Part shown: positions 24,902 to 46,594 of the stretch, piece by piece
How the letters are laid out: every line of letters begins with the position of its first letter
How positions within the stretch are numbered: the stretch's first letter is position 1
From: Eunapius fragilis
Taxonomy: Eukaryota; Porifera; Demospongiae; Spongillida; Spongillidae
Reading direction: 5' to 3'
DNA length: 64,000 nt
Assembly: GCA_963681505.1 (NCBI GenBank)
Contig: OY811986.1
Span: 2,755,922 to 2,819,921, forward strand
Program-made: the position numbers and the translations under genes
The notes under the pieces: generated by a model
Database searches by the model: none
Told to the model about the DNA's origin: nothing
Seen by the model: only the letters and a program-made list of their open reading frames with translations

Positions 24902-25270
24902 TCTTCATTTTGTTCCAAAAAATGACGAATTTACTTAATGATACTTTTTAAAATAATAATAATAATAATAATAAATATTATAGTACACATATGTCTCAAC
25001 TTGAATTTTATTTTTCACTAAAGGGTAAACCTGCACCATCATTCATATCTCCATTATTTCCTGCTGCTTCGTAGGCATAAATTGGTTGCTCTGATAATGG
25101 CAAATGCCATCCTGGCCCGGACCCAGCCTGTCACTTCACTCAAGGACTTTTCCATTTATAAGCTATTTTTTTAGCCAAGCGCTTGATCAAAACATTTGCT
25201 TCGCGACCTTAAAACCCCATATACTGAAACAACTAAGGGGAGAAGGTTACACAACTTGTTTGAACAGCTT
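24902..25270. other. Array edge, no gene
   Basis: AT-rich, with an (AAT)n tract at about 24951-24974. Probably the start of old transposon sequence. Confidence 0.5.
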
Positions 25271-26147
25271 CTAGATACTTCTTCTTCTTCTCTTGTTCAG
25301 CTGTTGTAACACTACTTCTACTGTATGCTTTACGTATGACGGGGCATCTGTGTCAACAACTCGAATGTCAAACAATGCTTCAGTCTGTAGCTGCCAAATT
25401 CCCCTAATGCCCAAGTCAGCAATCAAAGCAGATATGCCTCTTGCATTATCAGCCTTCTGCACAACTGGTTCTCTATCTTTGAATGCAATGGATGCCAGAT
25501 CACCAAGAGCATCCCTCACTTCATTGTGCCACTGAGTAACTGATCTGCCTTTCCTACAATCTAGAGCATGCTGAAAAGTATATTTGTCACCACAGCCATC
25601 ACATTCAGTGGGAACTTTTAAGAAAGGATGGTGATATCGCAGTGCCAGTGCATCTCTGAACTCAGTTGGTGAGAGATCAAAGTGGTGATGTGACACCGGC
25701 ATTACAATTAACCAGCTAGATGCCTTGCTGTCAACTGCTCTCTTGACTGCCCGCTTCTTATCCCCACTCAGAAGATGTCATAATGGATGCATTGAGTGCC
25801 ACTTTCTGCTGTTTCTTAGCATGTCCCTTTATGCCATCTAAAATCTTCTTTGTGCAAGTTCTTGAAGTGGAAAAAGCAATTCCCGCAGAGTCAATAGGAT
25901 CATTAATACCCATCTCGCCCAGGTGGGCTCGCGATGTAAATAGACTCAATTCTGATGCTGACACATCATTATCTAAAATAGTAGGCCAGAAAATTATTTG
26001 GTCACGCAAACAAAGAAAGGAAGCACTGCAATTTGGAATTACACGCTGCAAGAAGGACCATTCAAATTGCATTGATTTTGACAGAGCAGCATAAGCTGCT
26101 TGAAGGTAATGTACTGCCGCTTTTGCTACCTTCAGTACATGAGACAT
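25271..26147 (-). pseudogene. LINE fragment A: C-terminal region
   Basis: Minus strand, two adjacent frames. 25758-26147 encodes a connector with GEMGINDPIDSAGIAF, typical of reverse transcriptase-bearing elements in early-branching animals. 25271-25702 encodes CDGCGDKYTFQHALDCRKG (a zinc knuckle) followed by IRGIWQLQTEALFDIRVVDT, an endonuclease-like acidic block. A frameshift separates the two and the reverse transcriptase itself is missing. It belongs to a different family from fragment B next door. An R2-type endonuclease is an inference. Confidence 0.6.
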
Positions 26148-26237
26148 CCCATCCTTTACCTTGTCATTAACAAACCTTGATTGTTTATTTTAAAAGAATA
26201 ATTGTATGCGCACGTGTTTATTAATTAGAATTGCATC

Positions 26238-26562
26238 GCTCTCAAAATTATGCGCCTATCATTGTTACGTGAGCCCCCCCCCCCCCCCCCCCCCCCCCCC
26301 GGGGGGCATTGGGAGGGATTTGACCTTTATTAAAGCAAGGTTGGGGGTTAATAACCGGTCAAATGTCTATACTACGTGGTCTGATAAAAGGTCAAATGCG
26401 TGGCCGACTATGTCAAATGTGTGGCCCAGTAATGATATTCACGCGTCAACTCCCCACCTAATCCCGACTTCGCCCCGGTGGGGGTGGGGGGGGGGGGGGG
26501 GGGGGGGGGGGGTGGGGGGGGGGGGGTTCTCACGTAACAATGATAGGTGCATTATTGTGAGC
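26238..26562. mobile_element. MITE with ~34-bp TIRs and internal poly-C/poly-G
   Basis: CCTATCATTGTTACGTGAG (26255-26273) is mirrored by CTCACGTAACAATGATAGG (26530-26548), and weaker pairing extends outward to GCTC...GAGC. Homopolymer C and G runs of about 20-50 bp lie just inside each TIR. No coding capacity. Confidence 0.8.
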
Positions 26563-26651
26563 ATGAAGAAGACGAACTGTAATCTGTGTTAATCGTGCGA
26601 CGCCTGTACACATGCATAGTAAGGTTCAATTCACAAAATGCACACAGACAA

Positions 26652-29100
26652 CTACATGCACAGATAACTGTCCTGTTGGGTTGATTGGGGATAGGAGCGG
26701 ACCAAGATTGATCGAGCATTAGCTCTAATCAATAACAGGCTGAGGCGGCCATATACCACTTTGGACTTGGGGGTGTTACCACGAATGGCTAACTGCGAAG
26801 CCACCTGCAAGAAGGCCTTTAATGCCTCTGGTCCCATAGTTCTCCACTGCCAGTGGTACACACCGCCAGCCCAACTCAGCACACTTGGGATCATTTTCGT
26901 TATGTTTTCTGTGCTCAGCTGACTTTGCTGAAACACCCTGGTACATGCCCGCTTCCAACATAGTGTGTGAATTAAGCGGGGATGCAACAGTAATGTCAAA
27001 GGCAGCTGAGGTGCCACAATCCCAATTGGTAACTAGGATGTCTGCCAGCCATGTTCTGGAATTATCATGTCCCCATGCACAGCCAACCTCAAGGTGTTCA
27101 GATAAACCGACTCGCTGAAAGGTTCTGTAAATCACATTGCGAAGAGTATTGTGCCTGGTTGTTACATCACCTCCTCTTTTGCATGTGACACAGTGATAAC
27201 CCAGAGGGTCAAGTGCACAGTTGGGATATAGAGGGAAAACGATTGGATTTCCATCCAAACTCAATGAGGGATTGACTCCCAACCACCATTTCTGAAACTC
27301 ACTCGGTCAAGGTGCAGTCCCAAGCTGAGGTAAGGGACAACTGAAATCCAAGCTGATGCAGGGGGTGATGATACTGACAGCAGTCTGGCCTTATCAACAA
27401 GAGAACAAGAGAGTTTAACTGCACCTCTTCAATTGCATCAGACGGCTTCTTTTGTGTGGGAGTATGTCCCTCCAAGCTGCTAATTGACAGGGAATCTGAA
27501 AGCGGAACACAGGTGTTGTAGTGAGTAATGGCATGTTCCAAATGTGGTGTGGAGATCACATCATCAGAACCACACAAGGATACTACATAGGCAGCTGATG
27601 AATGAAGAGCCAATGAGCACAGACCAAAACCCCCTCTTCTCAAACTAAACTGGGCCTGCCTCCAAGCTGAGTCAGGGACATCAACACTGGTGCATTCAGC
27701 AAAAGAACGGCGAACATCTGTGTCAAACTTCTCCATAGAGCCCAAATGAGGTGTGGAGGAGTTGCCCTGGAAATGTAGGCAAGTTTGCAGAAGCTGGAAC
27801 AAAGATGCAGCAGGACAAGAGCAACTTGGGGATCTATGCTACCAAGATCATGAATGGTTGACAATAGAGCTAGGGCTTCCTGATGTTTACTAGAGAAGAA
27901 TTTTAGCATCCCCAATAGGTACCCCCAGGATTTCCATGTTAGGTTGGTTTGATGTCTATGTAGCAATCCTTTGTAGAACTAGAGCAAGCATAAAGGGGCC
28001 TAGTGGATTACTTTGTTGTACTCCAGTTTGAGATGTAAGTAACCCTAGTGAATGCCACAAAATGGGATGCTGACCATAGCACCATGATGTCCAAGCAAGG
28101 AAATGCTGGGCACACTCATCCAGTACAGCTTGCCTTGAAACAAGGTTGAAAGCATTGGTCATGTCAACTTTGAGCATCACAAAGTGGTTGTCTGCCCAAT
28201 GGTCTTCAATGCAGCACCTTAGTCGATGGACAATTTCCTCAGCACCTCGTCAACAGGCCACTCCAAATTGGAAGTGGTGAAAAAATTCTGTGGTCTTATC
28301 TTTGATTTGATGACACACGCATTTACTAGTAAGCCTTCTCAGCACTTCACCTATTGCAATTGGTCTGACATCAGGAGGACAATTGGATTTATTCTTTGAT
28401 AGAGCTGTTAAAGTGGCTCCAGAAAGATAAATGGACAACTCCTTTGGTGCCTTGCCAGCAGCAAGAAGATTTACAATATTCAGCAAGGATGATGATATGG
28501 AAGTAGGCAATGGAACTGTAGCCGCATCTAAAAGATGTTGAACCCTCATACCAGAAGGACCCACAGCCGTCAATTTAGGAAAGGACCTTAGGATTGCCAT
28601 GATATCTAGGTCATGAGATATGCTGACTGGGACAGCAGACAACATGGGTTGTATTGGTGTTGGTCCTTGGGGATGTTTTGATTCCAACAATTTCCAAGTA
28701 TCAGGTGTGTTTGGTGCTATACCTGAAAATGTAACTACTTGGCATTCTTTGGAATAAAGGCGATCTTGAGCAAGTGAAATAGCATACTCAAGCCTCGGTC
28801 TGAGTGACTTGTTGCAACTCCTCGTAGCAGATCCAACCTTTGACATCTGCATTTAATAATATCCTCATCTTCTATATCATATGCCCTTTTAGCAACATCA
28901 AGGTCCTTAGAGGTAGCTTAGAGTACAAAAGTGAAGTCAAATAATACTCCAGCAAAACTCTACTACATGGGATATGTTCACTAGTTAAAAGATTTATAGC
29001 AAGGGGTCTGATGGAAGCAAAATGAAATAACTGCAATGTAATATCGCGTGGTAACTGGGCCAAGGAAGCTAGGAACACCATCACCAGCTGGCTTCTCATC
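26652..29100 (-). pseudogene. LINE fragment B: reverse transcriptase and C-terminal domain
   Basis: Minus strand, broken into at least five frames. 28250-28852 carries reverse transcriptase finger motifs (VGPSGMRVQHL, DVRPIAIGEVLRRL). 27956-28180 has the first catalytic block KVDMTNAFN and GVQQSNPLGP. The [YF]xDD box expected next is absent, consistent with an internal deletion near 27960. Thumb sequence with WRQAQFSLRRGGFGL follows (27299-27966), and 26652-27282 holds the zinc-knuckle and endonuclease-like end (HCVTCKRGGDVTTRHNTL, LADILVTNW). The C-terminus matches the fragment at 14840-15403, showing at least two copies of this family. Confidence 0.7.
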
Positions 29101-29640
29101 TATCCATCGCCTCTTTGCTCCATAAGACAACAGTGATTTTTGAAATTTCAGTATAGAAAGTTGACTGACCTTGTCCCTGGTTCGGTCGAACTTGTGGGCT
29201 ATTCAGGAAAGTGGCTGGTCTTCTGAGCATCCTTTAGATTTATTTAGTCTACATAAATTGTGCATGTCTAATGTTACTGAAATGATGTCATACATATAAT
29301 ATACCATAGTACAAACCTTTTATACCATGAAGCAACCTGCTGATCATGAATTCTGATCATGAAGTTGTATGAATCGTTATAGCAATATTTCTGAAAACTG
29401 AAATAACAACATACTAGCAATGTAAAATTATAACATGAAGCTGCAACGTTCTGATGTAGTATGAATCAAGTTAGAAGACAATCTTTCTGATAAGAGAAAA
29501 ATGAAATAAACTCAAATTAATGCAATGTAAAATTGCATGTAGCGTATGTCTTACTAAAAATAAATAAATAAATAAATAAATAACTATCCTTTGTGTGTTT
29601 GATAATGATCAATGAAAGCAAAATAATAAAATTTATTTAC
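29101..29640 (-). repeat. Relics of 5S spacer, inverted
   Basis: Degenerate minus-strand copies of the 5S upstream spacer, such as ACAAACCTTTTATACCATGAAGCAAC (29311-29336; compare TTGCTTCATGGTATAAAAG of the arrays) and CTTTCTGATAAGAGAAAAATG. A (TAAA)n tract sits at 29560-29583. No intact 5S gene is left here. Confidence 0.6.
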
Positions 29641-29658
29641 ATAAGAGCCGGTAAAAAA

Positions 29659-29786
29659 GCCTACAACACCGGATGTTCCCAGGAGATCCCCCATCCAAAT
29701 TGTGTTATACAATTATGCGGTCCGACGCTGCTTAACTTCGGTGATCGGACGGGAACCGGTGCATTCAGCGTGGTATGGTCGTAGGT
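29659..29786 (-). pseudogene. 5S rRNA pseudogene, opposite orientation
   Basis: Most of a 5S gene on the minus strand, with clear 5' (GGTCGTAGG mirrored) and 3' (GCCTACAACACCGG mirrored) ends. The region between the GCGTCGG motif and GGATGGG contains about 10 extra nt with a small palindrome (TTGTGTTATACAA), and GGTGACC is altered. The insertion disrupts loop structure and the internal control region, so it is unlikely to be functional. Confidence 0.9.
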
Positions 29787-29876
29787 ACCCATCTATTACA
29801 GTACAAATCTTTTATACCATGAAGCAACGTTCACATGTAGTATAAATCAAGGTAGAAGACATTTATAACAACCTTT

Positions 29877-31112
29877 GGGAGCGTTCACAAATGATGTCAC
29901 GCTGACCATATGTATGTATGGTTCCCCCTAACGTGACTGGATTGGACATGATATATAGGGTATGTATGTATGGTAACGATAGCGTGACTTGTTAATTTGT
30001 TACTGAAAAGTTCATATTAAATACTCGGATTTAATACGATGGCGGCATCCGTTGGCAACAAGAGAAAATTGTATTTCCGTGTGCGCGAAGCCTACTAGAA
30101 GGCACACACACATCAAAAAGATCAAACAAACCATGAAAATTCCATCAATACATGTATCTGGAATGGCATGAAAAAGGCGGACAATTTGTCCGATGCCGTA
30201 AAGAAGTTTAAGTTTGAGGAGGAGCAATCAATGGTGTCCCTTAAGAAGAAAGGGCAGCTTTTAGGGTTTTGGAGTAGTCTACCTTAAAGCCGGCGGAGAA
30301 AAAACATTACTCAATGCCAAGGCCAGGCTGAATTGGGATTGATCTCTACAGCGGACGGACGTGTCTTTCACAGGTTACCAAATGAATTCAGAATTCATGG
30401 ATGAGTTACAAGGTCGGACTTGTCAGTCATATGGCCTGTATTTTGCAAGTAAAAAGATGCTTCAGCAGCACAGACAAATACATAGGAAGAATAAAAGTGA
30501 CACTACAGGAGCCCCAATCATTGACCAACTTTTAGTTCCTCATCGTATTGTAATAAGATTGGGAATTGAAGTGTTAGTAATAACTGGTGACCGCCCTGAT
30601 GGAGAAGCAGCAGATTGAAGACATTGTTACTGAGCAACACAAAAACATTCCACCTGATAGTGTTCAAAGTGGTTCCCATATATAGGTGATCAACTCCCAG
30701 TAATGAACACTTCCAAGAACCATGGGAAGTAGATACACTGTAGCTTGAATTAAACAACTGTGCCAATTGTGATTAAAAAAACTCTGCTTGCATGTGTGGA
30801 CAAAGCCAAGATATTTAATAATATCACAAAAAAATAATTACTTGAATAAATACTAAAACACTATACTAGTACATCAGTATATGTTGATTGATAGAAATCA
30901 GCCTGCTGCGGAAATGAGAATAAAGAAACCTCATACATGTACTTGTGCGTGGCGGATAAGGGGTGACGGGGGGTATGGTGTAATGAAATGTGACATCATT
31001 TAAAGGTGGGGTATGGGGGTATGGTTCTTACATTTGTGACAAATGTGGACAACATATGTATGTATGGTCCAATATTCATCAAAAAAGCGTGACATCATTT
31101 ATGGATGCTCCC
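29877..31112. mobile_element. 1.24-kb TIR element inserted in a 5S spacer relic
   Basis: The left end GGGAGCGTTCACAAATGATG and the right end in reverse complement GGGAGCATCCATAAATGATG share ATGATGTCACGCT. The element is flanked by TTT on both sides. Removing it restores the 5S spacer string AACAACC-TTT-CTGATAAG. Subterminal GCGTGAC / ATGTGACATCATTT motifs recur. Inside are decayed frames, one starting ATGGCGGCATCCGTTGGC (30039) and one with a zinc-finger-like CQSYGLYFASKKML...H...H (from about 30415). A 3-bp duplication with GGG ends recalls PIF/Harbinger, but no transposase was found. Confidence 0.75.
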
Positions 31113-31161
31113 TTTCTGATAAGTACAATATTTGAGGTCGTTCCCAGACCCGCAGGACCTT

Positions 31162-31175
31162 GTTGTCATGGTTAC
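31162..31175 (+). promoter_or_regulatory. Imperfect RFX X-box-like site upstream of AK9
   Basis: GTTGTCATGGTTAC, 13 nt before the AK9 ATG, matches 11 of 14 positions of the palindromic X-box GTTGCCATGGCAAC. RFX factors drive ciliary genes, and AK9 is a ciliary/flagellar kinase in vertebrates. The functional role is inferred. Confidence 0.3.
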
Positions 31176-31188
31176 ACAAAATTCGATA

Positions 31189-41720
<10,532 letters not shown>

Positions 41721-43498
41721 AGCTGCCTTCCAATATACATATATATTATCATCACCATATATGTGCCCATTATTACACTGGTACTTCCTTAATATAAGAA
41801 CTGTTGGCATAAGTATGTACATGTATGTTACACCTTGAGGCTGTGTTGCATGCATATGAATCATACACAATATATTACGCGCATACTCATTGTTGAAATG
41901 AAAGCGAAGTCATTTGTTTCAGGTGTAACTACAGCAGAAGTGATAGCGGGGTCATGTCAGATTTGAAATTTGTGTCTCATTTACTGAACGTGTTATTCAT
42001 ACAACACTTGGTGGTCAAGTTGTTGGTCTCGTGCATATCATTCAATCCCGCATCAGTGCCTTTCACCTTTTAAAGGTAGTATATGTTAAAAAGAGAAATT
42101 ATTTTATTTTTTACTTTTTCAACACACGGCAATTGAAATGTATGGCAATTTGATAATGAGATTACAGTATGAGAAATGCATGCAACTTTAAACCTTTAGT
42201 GACTGTGTAATTAGATATGTTTATTAAGAGATGAACATTTAATTATGAACTTAAATTTAAATAACCTACTATTCAAATACAGATAAGTATCTTGAGCATT
42301 TTGATAACGGGCTTTGAATAAGGGATATTTGCTAGCATGGAACTACCAGATAACACGCTCCAGAGCCCTTAATGCATTTTCTGTAGGCTCTTAATTGTAC
42401 TGTCTTTTTTATGACTAATTGACACACGTTGTGGTTGTTTTACTATATAAATGCATTTGTTAACACACATCAGGAATGGATTATTACATGACACACTGCA
42501 GGGTGGTGCCCAAAAAGGTGGTTAAAGGCGAAAAGCATATGTACATCACCGCAAAGCATATATTATGCTGCAAAATTGCAAAATGCTTTAAGGATTGGAC
42601 CAGCAGAGGTATTAGCCATAAAAGTAGCACTTGCCATCCCATGGAATAAGATAAGAATAAGATAAGACTGCTTAGAAGGTATCTACATATATGACTTGAT
42701 GTAATTTCTGGAGGCTGAAGGCATCTAATGTGTCCCTGGGTGAGGAGAAAATGTGGTGTGTCTCAAAAAGGATAAGTAGTGGGTGACAACATACTTAGGG
42801 CGAACTGGCATTTACACTAACCCTTGGTGGAGAAGAACTGTGGGCACCCCTCAACCCTCTTGTGTTCATACCAAATCTGATCCTTGCACGACAAGAACTG
42901 CAGGGAAGAGGAGTTAGACCAAAACACAATTATATAATGGTGGACTGTTGCAGGACAGGCAGGTTGACCTGGTACATGTGATACCTGAAAATGAGGTGTG
43001 GTTTGAACTTGGAGGGGAAAACAAACTTTCAAATAGTTAATGCAGCTGCTCCAAACCCTGTACAAAATACCTGTGTGTTTTAATTTGTTGCTTTGCAGCT
43101 GATCATGCTATATCTACTGAGTGGGCCAGACTCACTCATGCTGGATTCAGTCTCATTGGAGAAGCAGGGACTGGATCATGTCATGCAACTTTCTACCAAG
43201 AGCATACACAGCAATACCAGACAGGGTAGAAAGGCTGAAGTAGAACATTCAGTCAGCATAGCTCCTGACATGGGACCACTTCCCAAGAAGTCACTTGATG
43301 ATAACATCGTTTTTACAAATCCGTAAGACCACATCAAATTTGGATTTAAATGGCCGATTTGCCACAACTTAAAAACCGCTTCAGAAAATGCGTTAAGCTT
43401 CAATAACTCTAGGCAAAAAATGGTATCACAATCTGTGCAACGTTTATTTCCGCCATTCTACGTTCCAAAGTCTGAAGCTAACGATTTGTTCTCGGTAT
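41721..43498. other. AK9 downstream region, no recognised gene
   Basis: AT-rich sequence. An open stretch at 43093-43326 follows an acceptor-like TTTGCAG, but two frames are open, nothing matches a family I know, and no partner exon was found. Confidence 0.45.
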
Positions 43499-43715
43499 CA
43501 GGAGCGTATCCTGGATTTCAGAAAAGGGGGGGGGGTTGTTAATTAATAGTCATTAAAGCAGGGGAGGGGTACCCCTCCCGCCCAGCTAGACCCAGCCGCC
43601 AACACTTTTTTATTATATCATGCGCAAAACACCCCTAACGCCATGATACTGCCTTGCCGTTTGTTTGTTTGTGTTACTAATGATTATTCATTGCGAGTTT
43701 GAAAGGAGGGGTTTC

Positions 43716-43747
<32 letters not shown>

Positions 43748-43766
43748 ACACCTGGATCCGCCACTG
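43499..43766. mobile_element. 268-bp hAT-like MITE
   Basis: The right end in reverse complement reads CAGTGGCGGATCCAGG; the left end CAGGAGCGTATCCTGG matches it at 12 of 16 positions. GGTAT flanks both sides (43494-43498 and 43767-43771), a 5-bp target duplication as for the element at 14066. A long poly-C tract lies near the right end and a G run near the left. Confidence 0.8.
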
Positions 43767-44164
43767 GGTATGTCGGCTATCGACGAGTCACTAAGAGCAC
43801 GTGATTTAAACGGTCTATAACGTGTTCAGAGGTGTACCCGAGTGTGCCAAATCATATTATAGCATTTGTTTATTCCCTTTATGTACGTAACAACTTGTTG
43901 TACAGCAAATTCGTCATCGATTGTCCGGGTGTTGCCAGGAACTTTCTGAGCGTAAGGCCTAATTTCCGCGATTTTAATGAGAGAAAACAGCCGCGTCTAT
44001 TTGGTTTTCCTTACCTAAAACCCTTTCTCTCCAGAGCCCGCAGGCAAATTCTTAAGTACTATTGCTGTCATATTTCCTTAAGTCTATAGGTAGGCCTGAA
44101 TGCGCATGCGCTATTAATTCGAATTTTTTTTTTTTTAAATTATCACGCGTATTTGTATACTACA

Positions 44165-45236
44165 ATGTCCGCGTCAAGTGGTTTAGTAAGGGCCAAGAAA
44201 CCAAGTAGCCTTCTGCAGAAACCTTCAGGTACTTACTGGGAATGCGCCATGACTGTGTTTAGTGCGTGCGTCTTTAGAAAACCCACGGTTGCCACAGAAG
44301 AGGGGCGGTGTTCAACGCACTTCAGCTCGGCGTGTTTTGGGTGACTTAAGTAACATAAACCGAGCACCAAAAAGTGTTCAAAAGCCAAAATCTGATGCTA
44401 GCTGTGTTAAGAGAAAGACAACGAAGGTCGAACAAGATGAATTCGATGAGATAGAAACGTGCCCTCCAGAAGAGCATGACGGTAAATGGTTTATTTTGAT
44501 GTATTTCCTGGCCCCTGCATGCAACGTACGTCCTAGCAATGTTCGTATACTTTTAAAAATAGAAGACAAGTGGGTGGAGCCTCAGTACTTTAAAGCTCTT
44601 ACAACAATTCTTTGTGGAAATCTTGTCAAGCCAAGTGATGAACTATCAGCAGTTAGTATTCCTGAGCCGGAAATGGAGAAGTCAAGACGCCTGCCATATT
44701 CATTACCTCCAGGTTAGTCTCCATAATGAGCACTAGTTCTGTAATATCCACTCTGCACTTGTCCTGCCACACCTGTTAATTGCTTGCCCTATGCCATACA
44801 AAAAAATCCGCTTGTTTTACATTTTACTGTAACATGTGTTAGTATAATACCATAACAGTAATTGATCACGTTTACTGGATACCTTGTTATTTGTTTCTGT
44901 GCGGTGTGGGTAAGATATGTCACGTTTAGGTGTCATTCTACTGCTACATAAACACAGCATCTTCACAGCACAGAAAGACTCAGCGAGAGTCGGCTATTGG
45001 AATGTGTATGTCAAAATGCAAAAAACACATTTCCGACTTTTTTTCAAAAAAGGGTGTTCTACAAATATTATTGTGGATCCATTGTTAAATAAATAATTGC
45101 CAAACAGCTTGTAAAAGTGGTTGAAAATATATTTTTATTTACAGGATTGTTTCCCACTTCTTGTTCACCTGTTATTGATATTTGTGACATAAGTCCTTTC
45201 GATGTTGATGAAGACTTTCGTAAGTACGTCGATTAG
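44165..45236 (+). CDS. Securin (PTTG1-like) candidate, 4 exons
   Basis: Exons 44165-44228, 44278-44481, 44563-44712 and 45145-45236, all GT..AG and in frame, give 169 residues (human securin has 202). Securin is the anaphase inhibitor of separase, degraded by the APC/C. The sequence shows a basic N-terminal half with a perfect destruction box at residues 39-47 (RRVLGDLSN; RxxLxxLxN). Next come INRAPKSVQKPK, comparable to the basic run after the human D-box, and an acidic DEIETCPPEE at 78-87, comparable to the separase-contact EIE..P motif. The C-terminal half is acidic and Pro/Ser-rich and ends DVDEDFRKYVD. No KEN box is seen. Securins diverge fast, so the call rests on motif order, size and charge; another D-box protein is possible. 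A GTAAGT inside exon 4 could give an alternative end. Confidence 0.6.
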
Positions 45237-46590
45237 TTACAAAACTGAAACAGTTGGTATGCGTTGATTGTGTATGTTTTCATTGTTCAGGCCTGTTTGT
45301 AATATGTATCATATTGTGTCTATCTGCTGGTATGTAATAGCATCAGATCAATTCTTCATGAACTCTGCATTCATTAAATACGTGTGTTATATGGGATTGT
45401 TGCTACAATGAAAGGCCAACATAGCACAACATAATTACGCTGATTGATGGCCTAATTTCCAGTGTGTAAGAAACGAGTTGGAGGAGCAGCCTTAGCTTAC
45501 AATTGTTATAGGTGTGGTGGGGATCCATGCTTAGTCCAACCACCCTCTTCTGATTCTGGAACATTACTTTCCTGTTCATGTGTGCTTGTCTCTGACACAG
45601 GGATATGTGCAGGTTTAGAGACAACATGCATGGGCACATAAGGACACAAGTACATTGTTTAGTAGAGTAATTCATTTTCATTACCGTTCTCCAGATATAA
45701 GGTTATAGAACATAGATATACAATACAGCTCCACCCACAAGTTTACACTCGCACATGAGAACCATGCGAGTTTTGAGTGAGTGCTCAACACGAATGAGGG
45801 AATGAATCACTCGCAATAGTACTATCTACGGCACAAGTGAGCATAGCTAATATAATAATGTTGTTCAGAAACACAGTTTAATAGTTGGTGAAGGCGGTGC
45901 CATGTGAATATATTGCCATGCAGCAGAGGAAAAGAAGGTGATGTTATAATAGCCGTAAGCACAATTGGAATGGATCAAACGAACTTAGAAAAAATATATA
46001 TTTGGTTTGCCCTGTAATTGGCATTCATGACTCATAAAGCATTTCCAGGAACATGATTTTATGTTTGCATGTAGTAAACAATATGTTAAGGGGAGTAATC
46101 ACATCTCTTCCTTCCTGTTATTGCTTGTGGTGGTGTGAGGCAGGTGTTTGTTTCAGGGCACGAAATACTCCAGTGGTTGACCAGGTAGTGTAGCAGCAGC
46201 AAACCCAGAAACACCACCTCCATCAGCAGTACCAGCTACATCACCAGCACCAACTACACACGACCAGCACTAACTGCACTACCAGTACCAGCTACAGGTC
46301 ACCAGCACCAACTACACCAACAACGTCAGAACTGGTGGTGTATGTTGAGCTTGAGGTGTATGTAAGAGCACAAAGAACCCCAGTGGGATGATGGATGTGG
46401 TGGGCAGTTACTGCCTGACCTGGCATCATTAATGGAGCTTCCATCATCAGAGCAGGGGATGGCACACACATACAAGCTGAAGATATAGCTAGGGACATGT
46501 AGATTTGTAGGTGAACTTGGTGAAGGAGAGGATGTCTCCTGAGCTGGCCGTGTTTGTCCTGATGGCTGGGCTTGGTAGACCTGGTTTTAC
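45237..46590. other. No gene recognised
   Basis: AT-rich sequence. 46190-46330 contains short imperfect CACCAGCACCAACTACA-type repeats leading into the minisatellite field. Confidence 0.45.
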
Positions 46591-46594
46591 AGGA

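Noticed and set aside
43093-43326. Possible exon after TTTGCAG
   Set aside because: Two frames open, no recognisable protein and no partner exons; mentioned only in the gap description.
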